Origin: DAHUYF01 sp035623985
Lineage (GTDB): Bacteria; Pseudomonadota; Alphaproteobacteria; ATCC43930; CGMCC-115725
Assembly (NCBI GenBank): GCA_035623985.1
Contig: DASPSJ010000053.1
Coordinates: 7,268-71,267 of the forward strand
Direction of reading: 5' to 3'
Length of the DNA stretch: 64,000 nt
In this document: one piece after another, positions 1 to 7,245 of the stretch
How positions within the stretch are numbered: position 1 is the stretch's first letter
Layout of the letters: each line of letters opens with the position of its first letter
The notes under the pieces: generated by a model
What the model was told of the DNA's origin: nothing
Database searches by the model: none
Seen by the model: only the letters and a program-made list of their open reading frames with translations
Position numbers and translations under genes: made by a program

Positions 1-1299
1 CGGCTGCAGCAGGCTCGGCGCCGCCGCGCCGGCGCCGGCGCCGGCGGACGCCGGCGCGCCGGTGACGACGCCGGACGCTCCCGGCGCGGTCGAGCCCGGC
101 GTCGCTCCCGCCTGCGCCATGTTCGTGCCCTGCTGCGACATCAGCGCCGCCACCTTCGAGCCGGGCGCGACCTGGGCTTCCACCGTCTTGACCGAGCCGG
201 CGGAGAAAAGCTGCGTCAGCACCGCCGCAAGATCGGCGGCGCGGCTGTTCTGGACGCGGTACTCGAAGAGCCGCGGCGTGGTCTGGTCGTCGCCGAGATC
301 AAGCCGGTCGACCCAGCGCTTGACCTCGCCGAGATAGGCGCGCTGCGGCGAGATCACCAGGATGGCGTTGAGGCGCTCAATCGGCAGGATGCGCACCAGC
401 CCCGCCACCGGCGCGCTGCCGCCCTCGCCGAAGATTGTCTCGAGCTCCTGGGCGATATCCTTGGCCGAGCCGACGCGCAGGCGATAGAGCGCGAAAGAGG
501 TTCCGGCCATCCAATTGACGTCGAACTGGCGCACCAGATCGGTAAAGCCGTCGAGCGCGCCGGAGGAACCGGTGACGATCAGCAGGTTGCGCGCAGGATC
601 CACCTGCAGCACGCCGCCGGGGGGCAGAAACGGCTCGAGCACGGTCTTGAGGTCGCTCGCGGCGGCATAGCGCAGCGGTATGAGGCGCATGCCGTAGCCG
701 GGCTGATCCTGCAGCGATTGCGCGCCGATGCTCGCCTTGGCCGCCTGATCGATCGGCAGCACGCGGTAGATGCCGTCGCGCTGCACCAGCGCCACGCCGT
801 TCGCCTGCAGCACGTTCTCCAGCGCCGGCAGCACCGCCTCGCGCGGCAGCGGCGCTCCGGTCTGCACGGTGATCGTTGCCTGCAGCTTGGGGTCGACGAC
901 ATAGGCGAGATGAAGCTGTCCGCCGAGGATCTCGCGCACGACCTCGCGGACATCGGCATTGACGAAGTTGAAGCTGACGCCGCCCTCGGCCCCGGCGCTG
1001 GCCGGTGCCGCAGGCGCCTTCGTCGGCTGGAGGAAGACGCCGGTGCCCGGGAACATCTCGGCGGCGGCGGCCGGCGGCGCGAGAGCGGTGGCGGCCGGCG
1101 TCGGCGCCGCCGGCGGCGGCGCGGCGGCGGGGGGCGGCGCTGCCGGTGCCGCTGCCGCCGCAGGCGCCTCGGCGGTGCCTCGATCCTGTTGCGTGACGTC
1201 GCTGCAGCACGCCAGCATCAGCGTCGCGGCGAGGAGAGCGGGCCATCGGCGCTTTCCTTGCCGGCGATGAGCGGATGTCCTTGCTGTCGCGACGATCAT
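1..1299 (-). CDS. gspD: Type II secretion secretin GspD (N-terminal part, runs off window)
   Basis: Outer-membrane secretin of the type II secretion system, forming the exit channel for folded exoproteins. The reading frame is open from an ATG at 1299 to base 1, so 433 codons are visible and the C-terminal secretin barrel lies outside the window. The N-terminus is a signal peptide ending in a lipobox-like LMLACCS, followed by an Ala/Pro-rich linker. From about residue 110 come secretin N-domains: FNFVNADVREVVREILGG is the N0 type, and later RYAAASDLKTVLEPFL and YRVQNSRAADLAAVLTQLF are N1/N2 type. It is the promoter-distal gene of the gsp cluster but is separated from gspN by about 490 bases, so it may have its own promoter. 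An Ala/Gly/Pro-rich stretch near the window edge is typical of the loop between N-domains. Family assignment is firm; the exact start is less so. Confidence 0.9.
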   Translation of the reverse strand, partial: MIVATARTSAHRRQGKRRWPALLAATLMLACCSDVTQQDRGTAEAPAAAAAPAAPPPAAAPPPAAPTPAATALAPPAAAAEMFPGTGVFLQPTKAPAAPASAGAEGGVSFNFVNADVREVVREILGGQLHLAYVVDPKLQATITVQTGAPLPREAVLPALENVLQANGVALVQRDGIYRVLPIDQAAKASIGAQSLQDQPGYGMRLIPLRYAAASDLKTVLEPFLPPGGVLQVDPARNLLIVTGSSGALDGFTDLVRQFDVNWMAGTSFALYRLRVGSAKDIAQELETIFGEGGSAPVAGLVRILPIERLNAILVISPQRAYLGEVKRWVDRLDLGDDQTTPRLFEYRVQNSRAADLAAVLTQLFSAGSVKTVEAQVAPGSKVAALMSQQGTNMAQAGATPGSTAPGASGVVTGAPASAGAGAGAAAPSLLQP

Positions 1300-1791
1300 G
1301 CCCCTTCCCAGTACCGACGCATCGAAGCACTGTACCTCATCCCGAGTCGAGGCGTCCCTTGAAAGGGCCCGGTCTCAGATTGAAACGAACTCGAAATTGC
1401 CCGGAAGACGTTGCCCGGTAGTTAATATCCATGCAACCATTCACACATAGGACGCGGCGAGTCGCAGCCTCGGCGCTGCGGCGGCGTTTCCTCCATGATA
1501 CCTGCCCAGCAGGGGCGAAAACCGTTTACGCCTTGCTGTTGTGGCGGGCAGGAGCGCGAAAGATGCCCAAGAGGCCGGAGGGGCAGAAGTCTCCGGCCAT
1601 GGCGGCCGGCATCGAGACGCGCTTGTGGGAAAGGGCCGCTATCGTCGGGATCACGGACGAATATCAGACCAAGATTTCAAACCGAGACAGTGCCCTCGAA
1701 TGGCACGGCCGTGCCGCCTTCGGCGGAAGCGAAACACTATTATTGAAAGTGATAAATTTGTACATTCTATCTATCGTGACAAATCCGCCTC
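1300..1791. other. Non-coding gap between gspN and gspD
   Basis: No recognisable protein is encoded on either strand; the open frames here look like composition shadows. The segment at about 1735-1790 is conspicuously AT-rich for this genome and lies upstream of gspD on the minus strand, so it could hold a gspD promoter. A TTGTCA hexamer is present on the minus strand but no well-spaced -10 element was found. The gap breaks an otherwise tightly coupled operon. Confidence 0.5.
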
Positions 1792-2307
1792 TCACGGCGG
1801 ACGGCGCTGCGGTGCCTGAGGCGGAGGCGGAGCGTCCTTCGCCTTCAGTTCCAGGCTCTGATCGGCACGGCGGAAGGTGACGGCGTCGGGCAGGATCGCC
1901 TCGACCGTCCAGCCGTCGAGCTGCTGCCCTTCGACGACGCGCTCGAGGCGCGGCGGCTGCCCGTGCTCGATCAAGGCGTGATGCTCGCTTGGCGAGATGA
2001 CGATGCCGACGAGGGTGAGGCCAGAGGATTGCGCCTCGCTCGCCGCCTGCGCATCAGGCGCCGGGCGCCGTGTCGGCGAAAACAAGGGTCGCGCCAGCAC
2101 CTCGGCGAAAGAGCGCAGCGGCGGCATGGCAAAGCCCGCCGCGTCGGGCCCGGGGGCGCCCGGCCGGCGATCCGCTCCGCCCGCAGCACCCCCCGGCAAT
2201 TCGATCGCCGGCGGCCGCGATTCGAGATAGATCAGCAAGCCGAGAGCGACGGCGAGCGCCGCCAGTATCAAGGGAGCGCGGCGATGGCGTCTGCGCCTGC
2301 CGGTCAC
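1792..2307 (-). CDS. gspN: T2SS GspN/GspC-like inner-membrane HR-domain protein
   Basis: Small T2SS inner-membrane component, 171 residues. It has a basic N-terminus, one membrane segment (about residues 11-27) and a Pro/Gly/Ala linker. Then comes RPLFSPTRRP and a homology-region-like domain (about residues 95-160) with the pattern LTLVGIVISPSEHHALIEHG and later VEGQQLDGWTVEAI. This layout is that of GspC, which links the inner-membrane platform to GspD, and also of the short proteins often annotated as GspN in alphaproteobacteria; no separate gspC is visible. The start overlaps the gspM stop by 4 bases (ATGA), indicating translational coupling. The C-terminus is proline-rich. T2SS membership is well supported by context; the C versus N name is uncertain. 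Confidence 0.75.
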   Translation of the reverse strand: MTGRRRRHRRAPLILAALAVALGLLIYLESRPPAIELPGGAAGGADRRPGAPGPDAAGFAMPPLRSFAEVLARPLFSPTRRPAPDAQAASEAQSSGLTLVGIVISPSEHHALIEHGQPPRLERVVEGQQLDGWTVEAILPDAVTFRRADQSLELKAKDAPPPPQAPQRRPP

Positions 2308-2882
2308 ATCGCCCTCCGCATATAGCCGTAAAGATCGAAACGCACCTCGAGCAGCGATTCGTCGTCGGCGTGCCCGCGCGCCGGCGACGCCTGGCGCGTC
2401 CGGATGTCGACATTGTCGAGGAAGAGGAAGGGCGAGCCGGCCTCGAGGTCATAGAGGATGCGCTGAAGCTGCGCGATGGTGACCGCGATCTGGCCGCGGA
2501 TGGTGACCCGCCGGAAGGCGCCCTCGTCGCGCGTCGGCAGGATCTGCGCGCTGCGCAGCTCGCCCCGCGCGGCAGCGACCGAGGAATTGAGCCGGCCCTG
2601 CAGCTCCGCCGCCGCCAGCGACTCATTGGCACTGCCGAGGAACCCCTCGGTCTGCGGCCGGTTCTGCTTCAGCCGCGCCAGCTCGGCGGTGAGCGCGCCG
2701 AGATCGCCGTCGCCACGACTGGCGCGCGCCACGGCCGGGGCAAGCCGCGCCACTTCGGCGCGGGCCTCGGCGTAATCGTCGAGCACCGGCTGGATCAGCC
2801 AGGAATAGGCGAGCCAAGCCAGCGCCGCCAGCAGCATCAGCGCCAGCGCTCGGCTGAGCCGGGGCGAGAGCCGGCGGTTCAC
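2304..2882 (-). CDS. gspM: T2SS protein GspM
   Basis: Inner-membrane platform protein of the T2SS, expected to pair with GspL. The chosen GTG at 2882 overlaps the gspL stop (GTGA), giving 192 residues, a usual GspM length. It shows a short cytoplasmic N-terminus, one membrane segment (about residues 12-32, ALALMLLAALAWLAYSWLI), a helical, possibly coiled-coil periplasmic stretch, and a C-terminal ferredoxin-like region (about residues 105-190). A longer frame upstream reads back into gspL and is not used. Assignment rests on topology, size and position between gspL and gspN, because GspM is poorly conserved in sequence. Confidence 0.8.
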   Translation of the reverse strand: MNRRLSPRLSRALALMLLAALAWLAYSWLIQPVLDDYAEARAEVARLAPAVARASRGDGDLGALTAELARLKQNRPQTEGFLGSANESLAAAELQGRLNSSVAAARGELRSAQILPTRDEGAFRRVTIRGQIAVTIAQLQRILYDLEAGSPFLFLDNVDIRTRQASPARGHADDESLLEVRFDLYGYMRRAM

Positions 2883-3988
2883 GGCTTCTCCTCCCCCACG
2901 AGCTGTGCCGCGAGGCTGAACCGCTCGCGTCCGGTCTTGGCGTCGGGCATTACCGGCGAGCGGAAGGTGGTGCGGCGAAAGACCCGCGACCGCTCGAGCA
3001 GCTCGACCAGCGCCGAGGCCGAGCGGGTGAAGCCGGTGAGCTGGATCTCGTTGCCCGAGAGCTGCCATTCCGAGAGCCAGGTATCGTCCGGCAGCAGCCG
3101 CGTCGATTCCAGCAGCAGCTTGGAGATGCTCGCCGTCTGCTCCTTGCGGTCGATCAGGAAGCGCGCATCCTTGCGGATGTCGTCGATCTCGCCGCGCAGC
3201 TTGGCTGCGGCCTTGGCGGTGTCGGCCGTCGCGGCGAATTCCTGCTCCAGCCGCTCCGCGAGGTGCCGCTCGGCGTGGAGCGGCAGCCAGAGGGCGACGA
3301 TTGCCAGGGCCGCGACCACGGCGGCAAGGCCATAGGTGACGAGATCGGCGCGGCGCTGGCCAGGGAGCAGCGCGCCGGCGGGCAATAGATTGCCCGAGGC
3401 ACTGCCACCGCCGGCATCGGCGATGTCGAGGCGATCCGGCTCGAGCTGGAGCCGGCGGGCAACCGCCAGAGCGGCATCAATGGTGGCGCGCGGCATGACG
3501 GTGAGATCGAGCCGCAGGCGCTGGGCCGCCATATCGCGCTCGAGCAGGCGGTAGGCGAAACAGGCCTGCTGGGCATTGAACGGCGTGTGGCGATCGAGCT
3601 CGAAGGCGATTACCTCGTCGAGATTCTCCACTGCCGCGAGCGGCAACTCGACCGTGCTGCGCACCGCGCGGTTGGCAGGCAGCCGCAGGCAGACGCCGAT
3701 TTCGCTGCGGGCGACGGCGTGCGCCAGCCCGCGCTCGCGCAGGATCTCGGCGAGCCGGCGTTGCGGCGCGGCCGCCTCGCGCAAATCGATGCGCCCCAGA
3801 AGCTGCGTGGCGCCGCCGGCTTCGCGGCGGAGCATGGCCTCGCCGTCGCCGAGCAACAGCACGAGCATGTCCATCGCCGGCGCGAGCCGGCGCCGCAGCC
3901 GCTCCGGCACCAGCGCCGTCAGCTCGCCCCACCACCAGCCGAGAAAGGCGCGCACCAGGCGCAGCAGCCGCACCGCGATCTCCGTCAC
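2879..3988 (-). CDS. gspL: T2SS protein GspL
   Basis: Bitopic platform protein that couples the ATPase GspE to GspM. Starts at GTG 3988; an in-frame stop shortly upstream and no other start codon between fix this choice. The 369 residues contain a cytoplasmic actin-like region (about 1-235), with phrases such as LPLAAVENLDEVIAFELDRH typical of the GspL/PilM fold, one membrane segment near residue 245 (LAAVVAALAIVALWLPL), a coiled-coil stretch and a small periplasmic C-terminal domain (LSEWQLSGNEIQLTGFTRSA). It lies between gspJ and gspM where gspK-gspL would be expected. Ends overlapping gspM by 4 bases. Confidence 0.88.
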   Translation of the reverse strand: MTEIAVRLLRLVRAFLGWWWGELTALVPERLRRRLAPAMDMLVLLLGDGEAMLRREAGGATQLLGRIDLREAAAPQRRLAEILRERGLAHAVARSEIGVCLRLPANRAVRSTVELPLAAVENLDEVIAFELDRHTPFNAQQACFAYRLLERDMAAQRLRLDLTVMPRATIDAALAVARRLQLEPDRLDIADAGGGSASGNLLPAGALLPGQRRADLVTYGLAAVVAALAIVALWLPLHAERHLAERLEQEFAATADTAKAAAKLRGEIDDIRKDARFLIDRKEQTASISKLLLESTRLLPDDTWLSEWQLSGNEIQLTGFTRSASALVELLERSRVFRRTTFRSPVMPDAKTGRERFSLAAQLVGEEKP

Positions 3989-3989
3989 C

Positions 3990-4043
3990 TCACGCTCCGC
4001 CGGCGCATCGGCGCCGCGCCATCGGCCATCCCGGCGCCCTCAT
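3990..4043 (-). other. Possible 17-codon minigene in the gspK slot
   Basis: In the 84-base gap between gspJ and gspL there is an ATG at 4043 preceded by a strong Shine-Dalgarno sequence (GGGAGGA, 5 bases upstream) that opens only 17 codons, rich in Arg and Gly, before a TGA one base short of the gspL start. It could be the vestige of a lost gspK start, or a coupling leader that carries ribosomes to the gspL GTG. No protein function can be assigned. Confidence 0.3.
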
Positions 4044-4072
4044 GCAGTCCTCCCGCCACGCTTCGCCCTCCG

Positions 4073-4705
4073 CTATTGAGCACCTGATGCTGCCCATTGA
4101 CCAGCGGCGCCGGGCGAGAGCCGCAGCGCGACGATCATTTCCGGCATGACCGCGCCGTCGGAGAACACCACCGACAGCCGGACGAGCGACGGCAGATAGG
4201 CCATGTCGCGCCAACTCGCATGCCAGGCTGCCGTCTCGCCCGGCGCGGTGACGCCGAAATAAGCGAACTCGGCTTGCCGGACCTGGTCGAGCAGCACCGA
4301 GTCGTGGGCGGCGGCGCCGGCCTCGTCGCTGCGCCGGCGCAGCAGCAGCGCGCCCGCGCTGCGGCCGTGGCCCTCGACGAACTCGACCGAGAGGCTCTCC
4401 AACCCGCCGGAAGCGGCGCTCGCCGGCGTCGGATTGAAGAAGCGCAGGCTGTCGCGCTCGCCGGTAAAGGCGACGATTCCTGCCGCCTGCGCCGGGTCGG
4501 CCAGGGGCCGCGCATCGGCGAGCTGGCGGCGCAGGAAACCCTGCGCCAGCGACAGGCGCGCGGCACGCTCGACGCGGTCCGTCTGGCGGTCGAGCTGGCG
4601 GGTGCCGAGCTGCAACCCGCCGAACAGCATGGTGGTCAGCAGCGCCAGCAGCACGATCGAAATCAGCAGCTCGAGCAAGGTGAAGCCGCGCTGCGAAGCG
4701 GTCAT
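4073..4705 (-). CDS. gspJ: T2SS minor pseudopilin GspJ
   Basis: Minor pseudopilin of the T2SS pseudopilus tip, 210 residues. It begins with a short basic leader and the prepilin peptidase site RGFTLLELLISI, with the conserved Glu at +5, followed by a hydrophobic helix. The remainder is a beta-rich globular domain (LSVEFVEGHGRSAGALLLRR, RLSVVFSDGAVMPEM), as expected for GspJ. The start overlaps the gspI stop by 4 bases. In other systems GspJ forms a tip complex with GspI and GspK, but no gspK follows here. Confidence 0.88.
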   Translation of the reverse strand: MTASQRGFTLLELLISIVLLALLTTMLFGGLQLGTRQLDRQTDRVERAARLSLAQGFLRRQLADARPLADPAQAAGIVAFTGERDSLRFFNPTPASAASGGLESLSVEFVEGHGRSAGALLLRRRSDEAGAAAHDSVLLDQVRQAEFAYFGVTAPGETAAWHASWRDMAYLPSLVRLSVVFSDGAVMPEMIVALRLSPGAAGQWAASGAQ

Positions 4706-5115
4706 CGGTAACCCGCGAGCGGCGCCAGCCGCAACGTCGACAACGCGACGGCACGCTCGCGCCGCCCCTCGCGCCAGGCGATACGCACCTCGATCTCGTA
4801 GGGAATGAGCTCGAGCTGCGCCGCCTCGGGCGCGAGCGCGTCGCGCACGCGCACGCTGGTGGAGCGGCGATAGCCGCCGATGAGATCCTCGGTCTCGCCC
4901 GGGCCGATCGGCGCGGCGGCGAGCGCGTCGAGGCTGGATTCGGCGAGCAGCACCGCGTCGGCATAGGTCACGGCGCCCTGCCCGGCGCGCGCACCGGTCG
5001 AGAAGATCTGGTAGAGCGCGCCGAGCAGCAGCGCGGCGATGACGAAGGCCACGAGGATCTCGATCAGGGTAAAGCCGGAGTCCGGGCCGGCGCCCGTCGG
5101 CTCACGGCCGCTCAT
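4702..5115 (-). CDS. gspI: T2SS minor pseudopilin GspI
   Basis: Minor pseudopilin that nucleates the pseudopilus tip. The ATG at 5115 puts the class III prepilin motif SGFTLIEILVAFV right after a 14-residue leader; a frame extending further upstream reads through gspH and lacks sense. The product is 137 residues, normal for GspI. After the N-terminal helix there is a small domain with ALYQIFSTGARAG and YEIEVRIAWREG. It overlaps the end of gspH by 14 bases and gspJ by 4 bases, so the three are probably co-translated. Confidence 0.87.
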   Translation of the reverse strand: MSGREPTGAGPDSGFTLIEILVAFVIAALLLGALYQIFSTGARAGQGAVTYADAVLLAESSLDALAAAPIGPGETEDLIGGYRRSTSVRVRDALAPEAAQLELIPYEIEVRIAWREGRRERAVALSTLRLAPLAGYR

Positions 5116-5542
5116 GGACCGACACGCCGCCGGTGAGCCAGTCGACCAGCACGTCGTAGCGCACGCCGTCGCGGCTGAGCGCGACGCCGCCGCCGCTGGA
5201 GCTGCCATCGGGAAAGAAGCGGATGGCGCCGGCGGTGCCGGACAGCAGCTCGTCATCGGCGGTGAAGAGCGCGACGCGGACGCCGCGCGGCAACGACACC
5301 GACGCGCCGGCGCCGGCGGGGCGATAGACGGCCTTGGCCACGTCGAGCGCGAACTCCGCCTCGCGGTTGGCGGTGATGGCGCGGCTGCGGGTCAGCCGGA
5401 GCGCCGCGGCGACGTCGCGGGCGCTGCCCTGCAGCTCGACCGCGCCGTAGCGACGGCTGCTGCTCGGCACCACCATGACGAGAACCAGCGCGGCGATGGC
5501 CAGCGCCACGGTGAGCTCAAGCAGCGAGAATCCCTTGGTCAT
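5102..5542 (-). CDS. gspH: T2SS minor pseudopilin GspH
   Basis: Minor pseudopilin, 146 residues. The N-terminus carries a very short leader (MTKG) and prepilin motif FSLLELTVALAIAAL with Glu at +5. The body matches the GspH/FimT fold, with RDVAAALRLTRSRAITANREAEFALD early on and GAIRFFPDGSSSGGGVALSR near the C-terminus. Phe+1 is followed directly by the hydrophobic helix, so cleavage after Gly4 by a prepilin peptidase (not encoded in this window) is expected. Located between gspG and gspI. Confidence 0.88.
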   Translation of the reverse strand: MTKGFSLLELTVALAIAALVLVMVVPSSSRRYGAVELQGSARDVAAALRLTRSRAITANREAEFALDVAKAVYRPAGAGASVSLPRGVRVALFTADDELLSGTAGAIRFFPDGSSSGGGVALSRDGVRYDVLVDWLTGGVSVHERP

Positions 5543-5567
5543 CTCCCTTCACCTGCCGGCGGCGCGC

Positions 5568-6008
5568 TCAATTCGATGCGGGGCCGACGGCGTTGCCGTC
5601 GGGGCCGAGCGTGTAGAGGTCGAAATCCGCCTGCTGGCCGGGAATGCGGTACTGGTAGGAATGCCCCCAGGGATCGAGCGGCACGCTCGTCGCCTTGACG
5701 TAGGGACCATGCCAGCGCTCCAGCGCGCCCGGATTCGCCACCAGCGCCTGCAACCCCTCCTGCTGGGTCGGATAGCGGCCGACATCGATCAGGAAGAGGT
5801 CGAGCGCCGTCGCCAGGTTCTTGATCTCGATGCGCGCCGTGTCGACCTTGGCGCGGGCGAGATATTTCAGCACCTGCGGGGTGGTTATCGCCACCAGCAG
5901 CGCCAGGATGGCCAACACCACCAGCAGCTCCACCAGCGTGAAACCGCGCTCGAGCCGGCGCGCCAATCGGCGCGTCGGGCGGGCGCCCTTGCCTGCGATC
6001 AGCCTCAC
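5568..6008 (-). CDS. gspG: T2SS major pseudopilin GspG
   Basis: Major pseudopilin that polymerises to form the piston-like pseudopilus. 146 residues with a 21-residue basic leader, cleavage site ERGFTLVELLVVLAI, and the GspG C-terminal signature: NLATALDLFLIDVGRYPTQQ, then PLDPWGHSYQYRIPG and FDLYTLGPDG, the calcium-binding loop region. The leader is longer than in many GspG proteins. Starts 12 bases after the gspF stop. One of the firmest assignments in the cluster. Confidence 0.95.
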   Translation of the reverse strand: MRLIAGKGARPTRRLARRLERGFTLVELLVVLAILALLVAITTPQVLKYLARAKVDTARIEIKNLATALDLFLIDVGRYPTQQEGLQALVANPGALERWHGPYVKATSVPLDPWGHSYQYRIPGQQADFDLYTLGPDGNAVGPASN

Positions 6009-6020
6009 CGCGTTTCCTCC

Positions 6021-7241
6021 TTACATGGCCAAATCGTAGACGCTGAGCACCGCCGTCAGGATCGTGCCGATCACCGACGCGACGATGGTCCCCAGCACGA
6101 CGGTGAGCGCCGGGCCGAGCAGCACCAGCAGGCGGTCGATGCTGCGGCTCATCTCCGTCTCGAAGATGTCGGCGAGCTTCAGCAGCATGTCCTCCTGGTG
6201 GCCGCTCTCCTCGCCGACGCGCACGAGATGGACGGCGAGCCGCGGGAACACCTTGGTCTGCGCCAGCGGCTCGGCGAGGCCCTTGCCGGTCTTCACCTGC
6301 TCGATGACGCCGCCCAGCGCGTCGACGAAGACGCGGTTGCGGATGGTCTCGCGGGTGAGCGCCAGCGCGCTCAGCAGCGACACGCCGTTCTTGAGCAGCG
6401 TTCCCAGCGTGCGGCCGAAGCGCGCGACCTCGGCCTTGCGGATCAGCGGGCCGATCAGCGGCGCGCGCAGCAGCAGCCCCTCCCAGCGCCGCCGGCTCGC
6501 CGGGCTCTTGAACTGGCGGTAGATCACGAAGGCGGCGAGCGCCGGCAGCAGCAGGCAAAGCCACCAGAAGCTCTGCAGGAAATCGGCCACCGCGAGCAAC
6601 GCCCGCGCCGAAGGCGGCAGCGCCGCGCCCGCCTGCTCGAACAGCGGCCGGAAGCGCGGCACGACGAAGGCGAAGAGGATGCCGATCGAGACGCAGCAGA
6701 CCAGCGCTACGATCGCGGGATAGGCGAGCGCCGATTTGATATGCGCCTTCGACGCCTCGGCGCGCTCGAGGAATTCGGCGAGCCGGCCGAGCACCGCCTC
6801 GAGGCTGGCGCCGGCCTCGCCGGCGCGGACCATGCTGACATAGAAATCGGGAAACACGCCGGTCTGCGCCGCCATGGCGTCGGCGAGGCTGGCGCCGCCG
6901 CGGATCCGCTCCAGTAGCCGCCGCAGGCAGTGCTTCTCGCCGGCGCGGTCGACCAGCTCCTCGAGGATGACCAGCGCCTCGTCGAGCGGGAGGCCGGCGC
7001 GCAGCAGCGTCGCAAGCTGGCCGGTGATCAGCGCCAGGCTCCGCGCCGAGACACGGCGGATGCCCAGCAGCTCCGCGACGTCGAGCCCGGCGAGAGAGCC
7101 CGGCCCCACCTCGTCGACGCGGATGGGCACGTGGCCCGAGGCATGCAGGCGATGGACGACGGCGGATTTGTCGGCGGCCTCCATGCGGCCTTCCACTCTC
7201 TCGGCCGAGGCGGCGACGGCGACGTAGCGGAATTGCGGCAT
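6021..7241 (-). CDS. gspF: T2SS inner-membrane platform protein GspF
   Basis: Polytopic platform protein of the T2SS, 406 residues, normal for the family. It has two repeated GspF domains (about residues 70-195 and 275-400), each with the LATLLRAGLPLDEAL / LGTLLKNGVSLLSAL pattern, and three membrane segments: near 170-190 (ALVCCVSIGILFAFVVP), 220-240 (WWLCLLLPALAAFVIY) and at the C-terminus (LGPALTVVLGTIVASVIGT). It is thought to contact GspE and GspL and to feed pseudopilins into the growing pilus. Begins 4 bases after the gspE stop. Confidence 0.95.
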   Translation of the reverse strand: MPQFRYVAVAASAERVEGRMEAADKSAVVHRLHASGHVPIRVDEVGPGSLAGLDVAELLGIRRVSARSLALITGQLATLLRAGLPLDEALVILEELVDRAGEKHCLRRLLERIRGGASLADAMAAQTGVFPDFYVSMVRAGEAGASLEAVLGRLAEFLERAEASKAHIKSALAYPAIVALVCCVSIGILFAFVVPRFRPLFEQAGAALPPSARALLAVADFLQSFWWLCLLLPALAAFVIYRQFKSPASRRRWEGLLLRAPLIGPLIRKAEVARFGRTLGTLLKNGVSLLSALALTRETIRNRVFVDALGGVIEQVKTGKGLAEPLAQTKVFPRLAVHLVRVGEESGHQEDMLLKLADIFETEMSRSIDRLLVLLGPALTVVLGTIVASVIGTILTAVLSVYDLAM

Positions 7242-7245
7242 GCTA

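Noticed and set aside
377..1330. A 317-residue open frame on the minus strand
   Set aside because: It is a shadow of gspD; Arg/Gly-rich with no domain pattern, while the true secretin frame begins at 1299 and is open to the window edge.
1431..1880. A plus-strand frame of 149 residues in the gspN-gspD gap
   Set aside because: No Shine-Dalgarno sequence, no motif, and it runs into gspN on the opposite strand.
5539..6564. A 341-residue minus-strand frame across gspF/gspG
   Set aside because: Overlaps the certain gspF and gspG genes in another frame and is Arg/Pro-rich without motifs.
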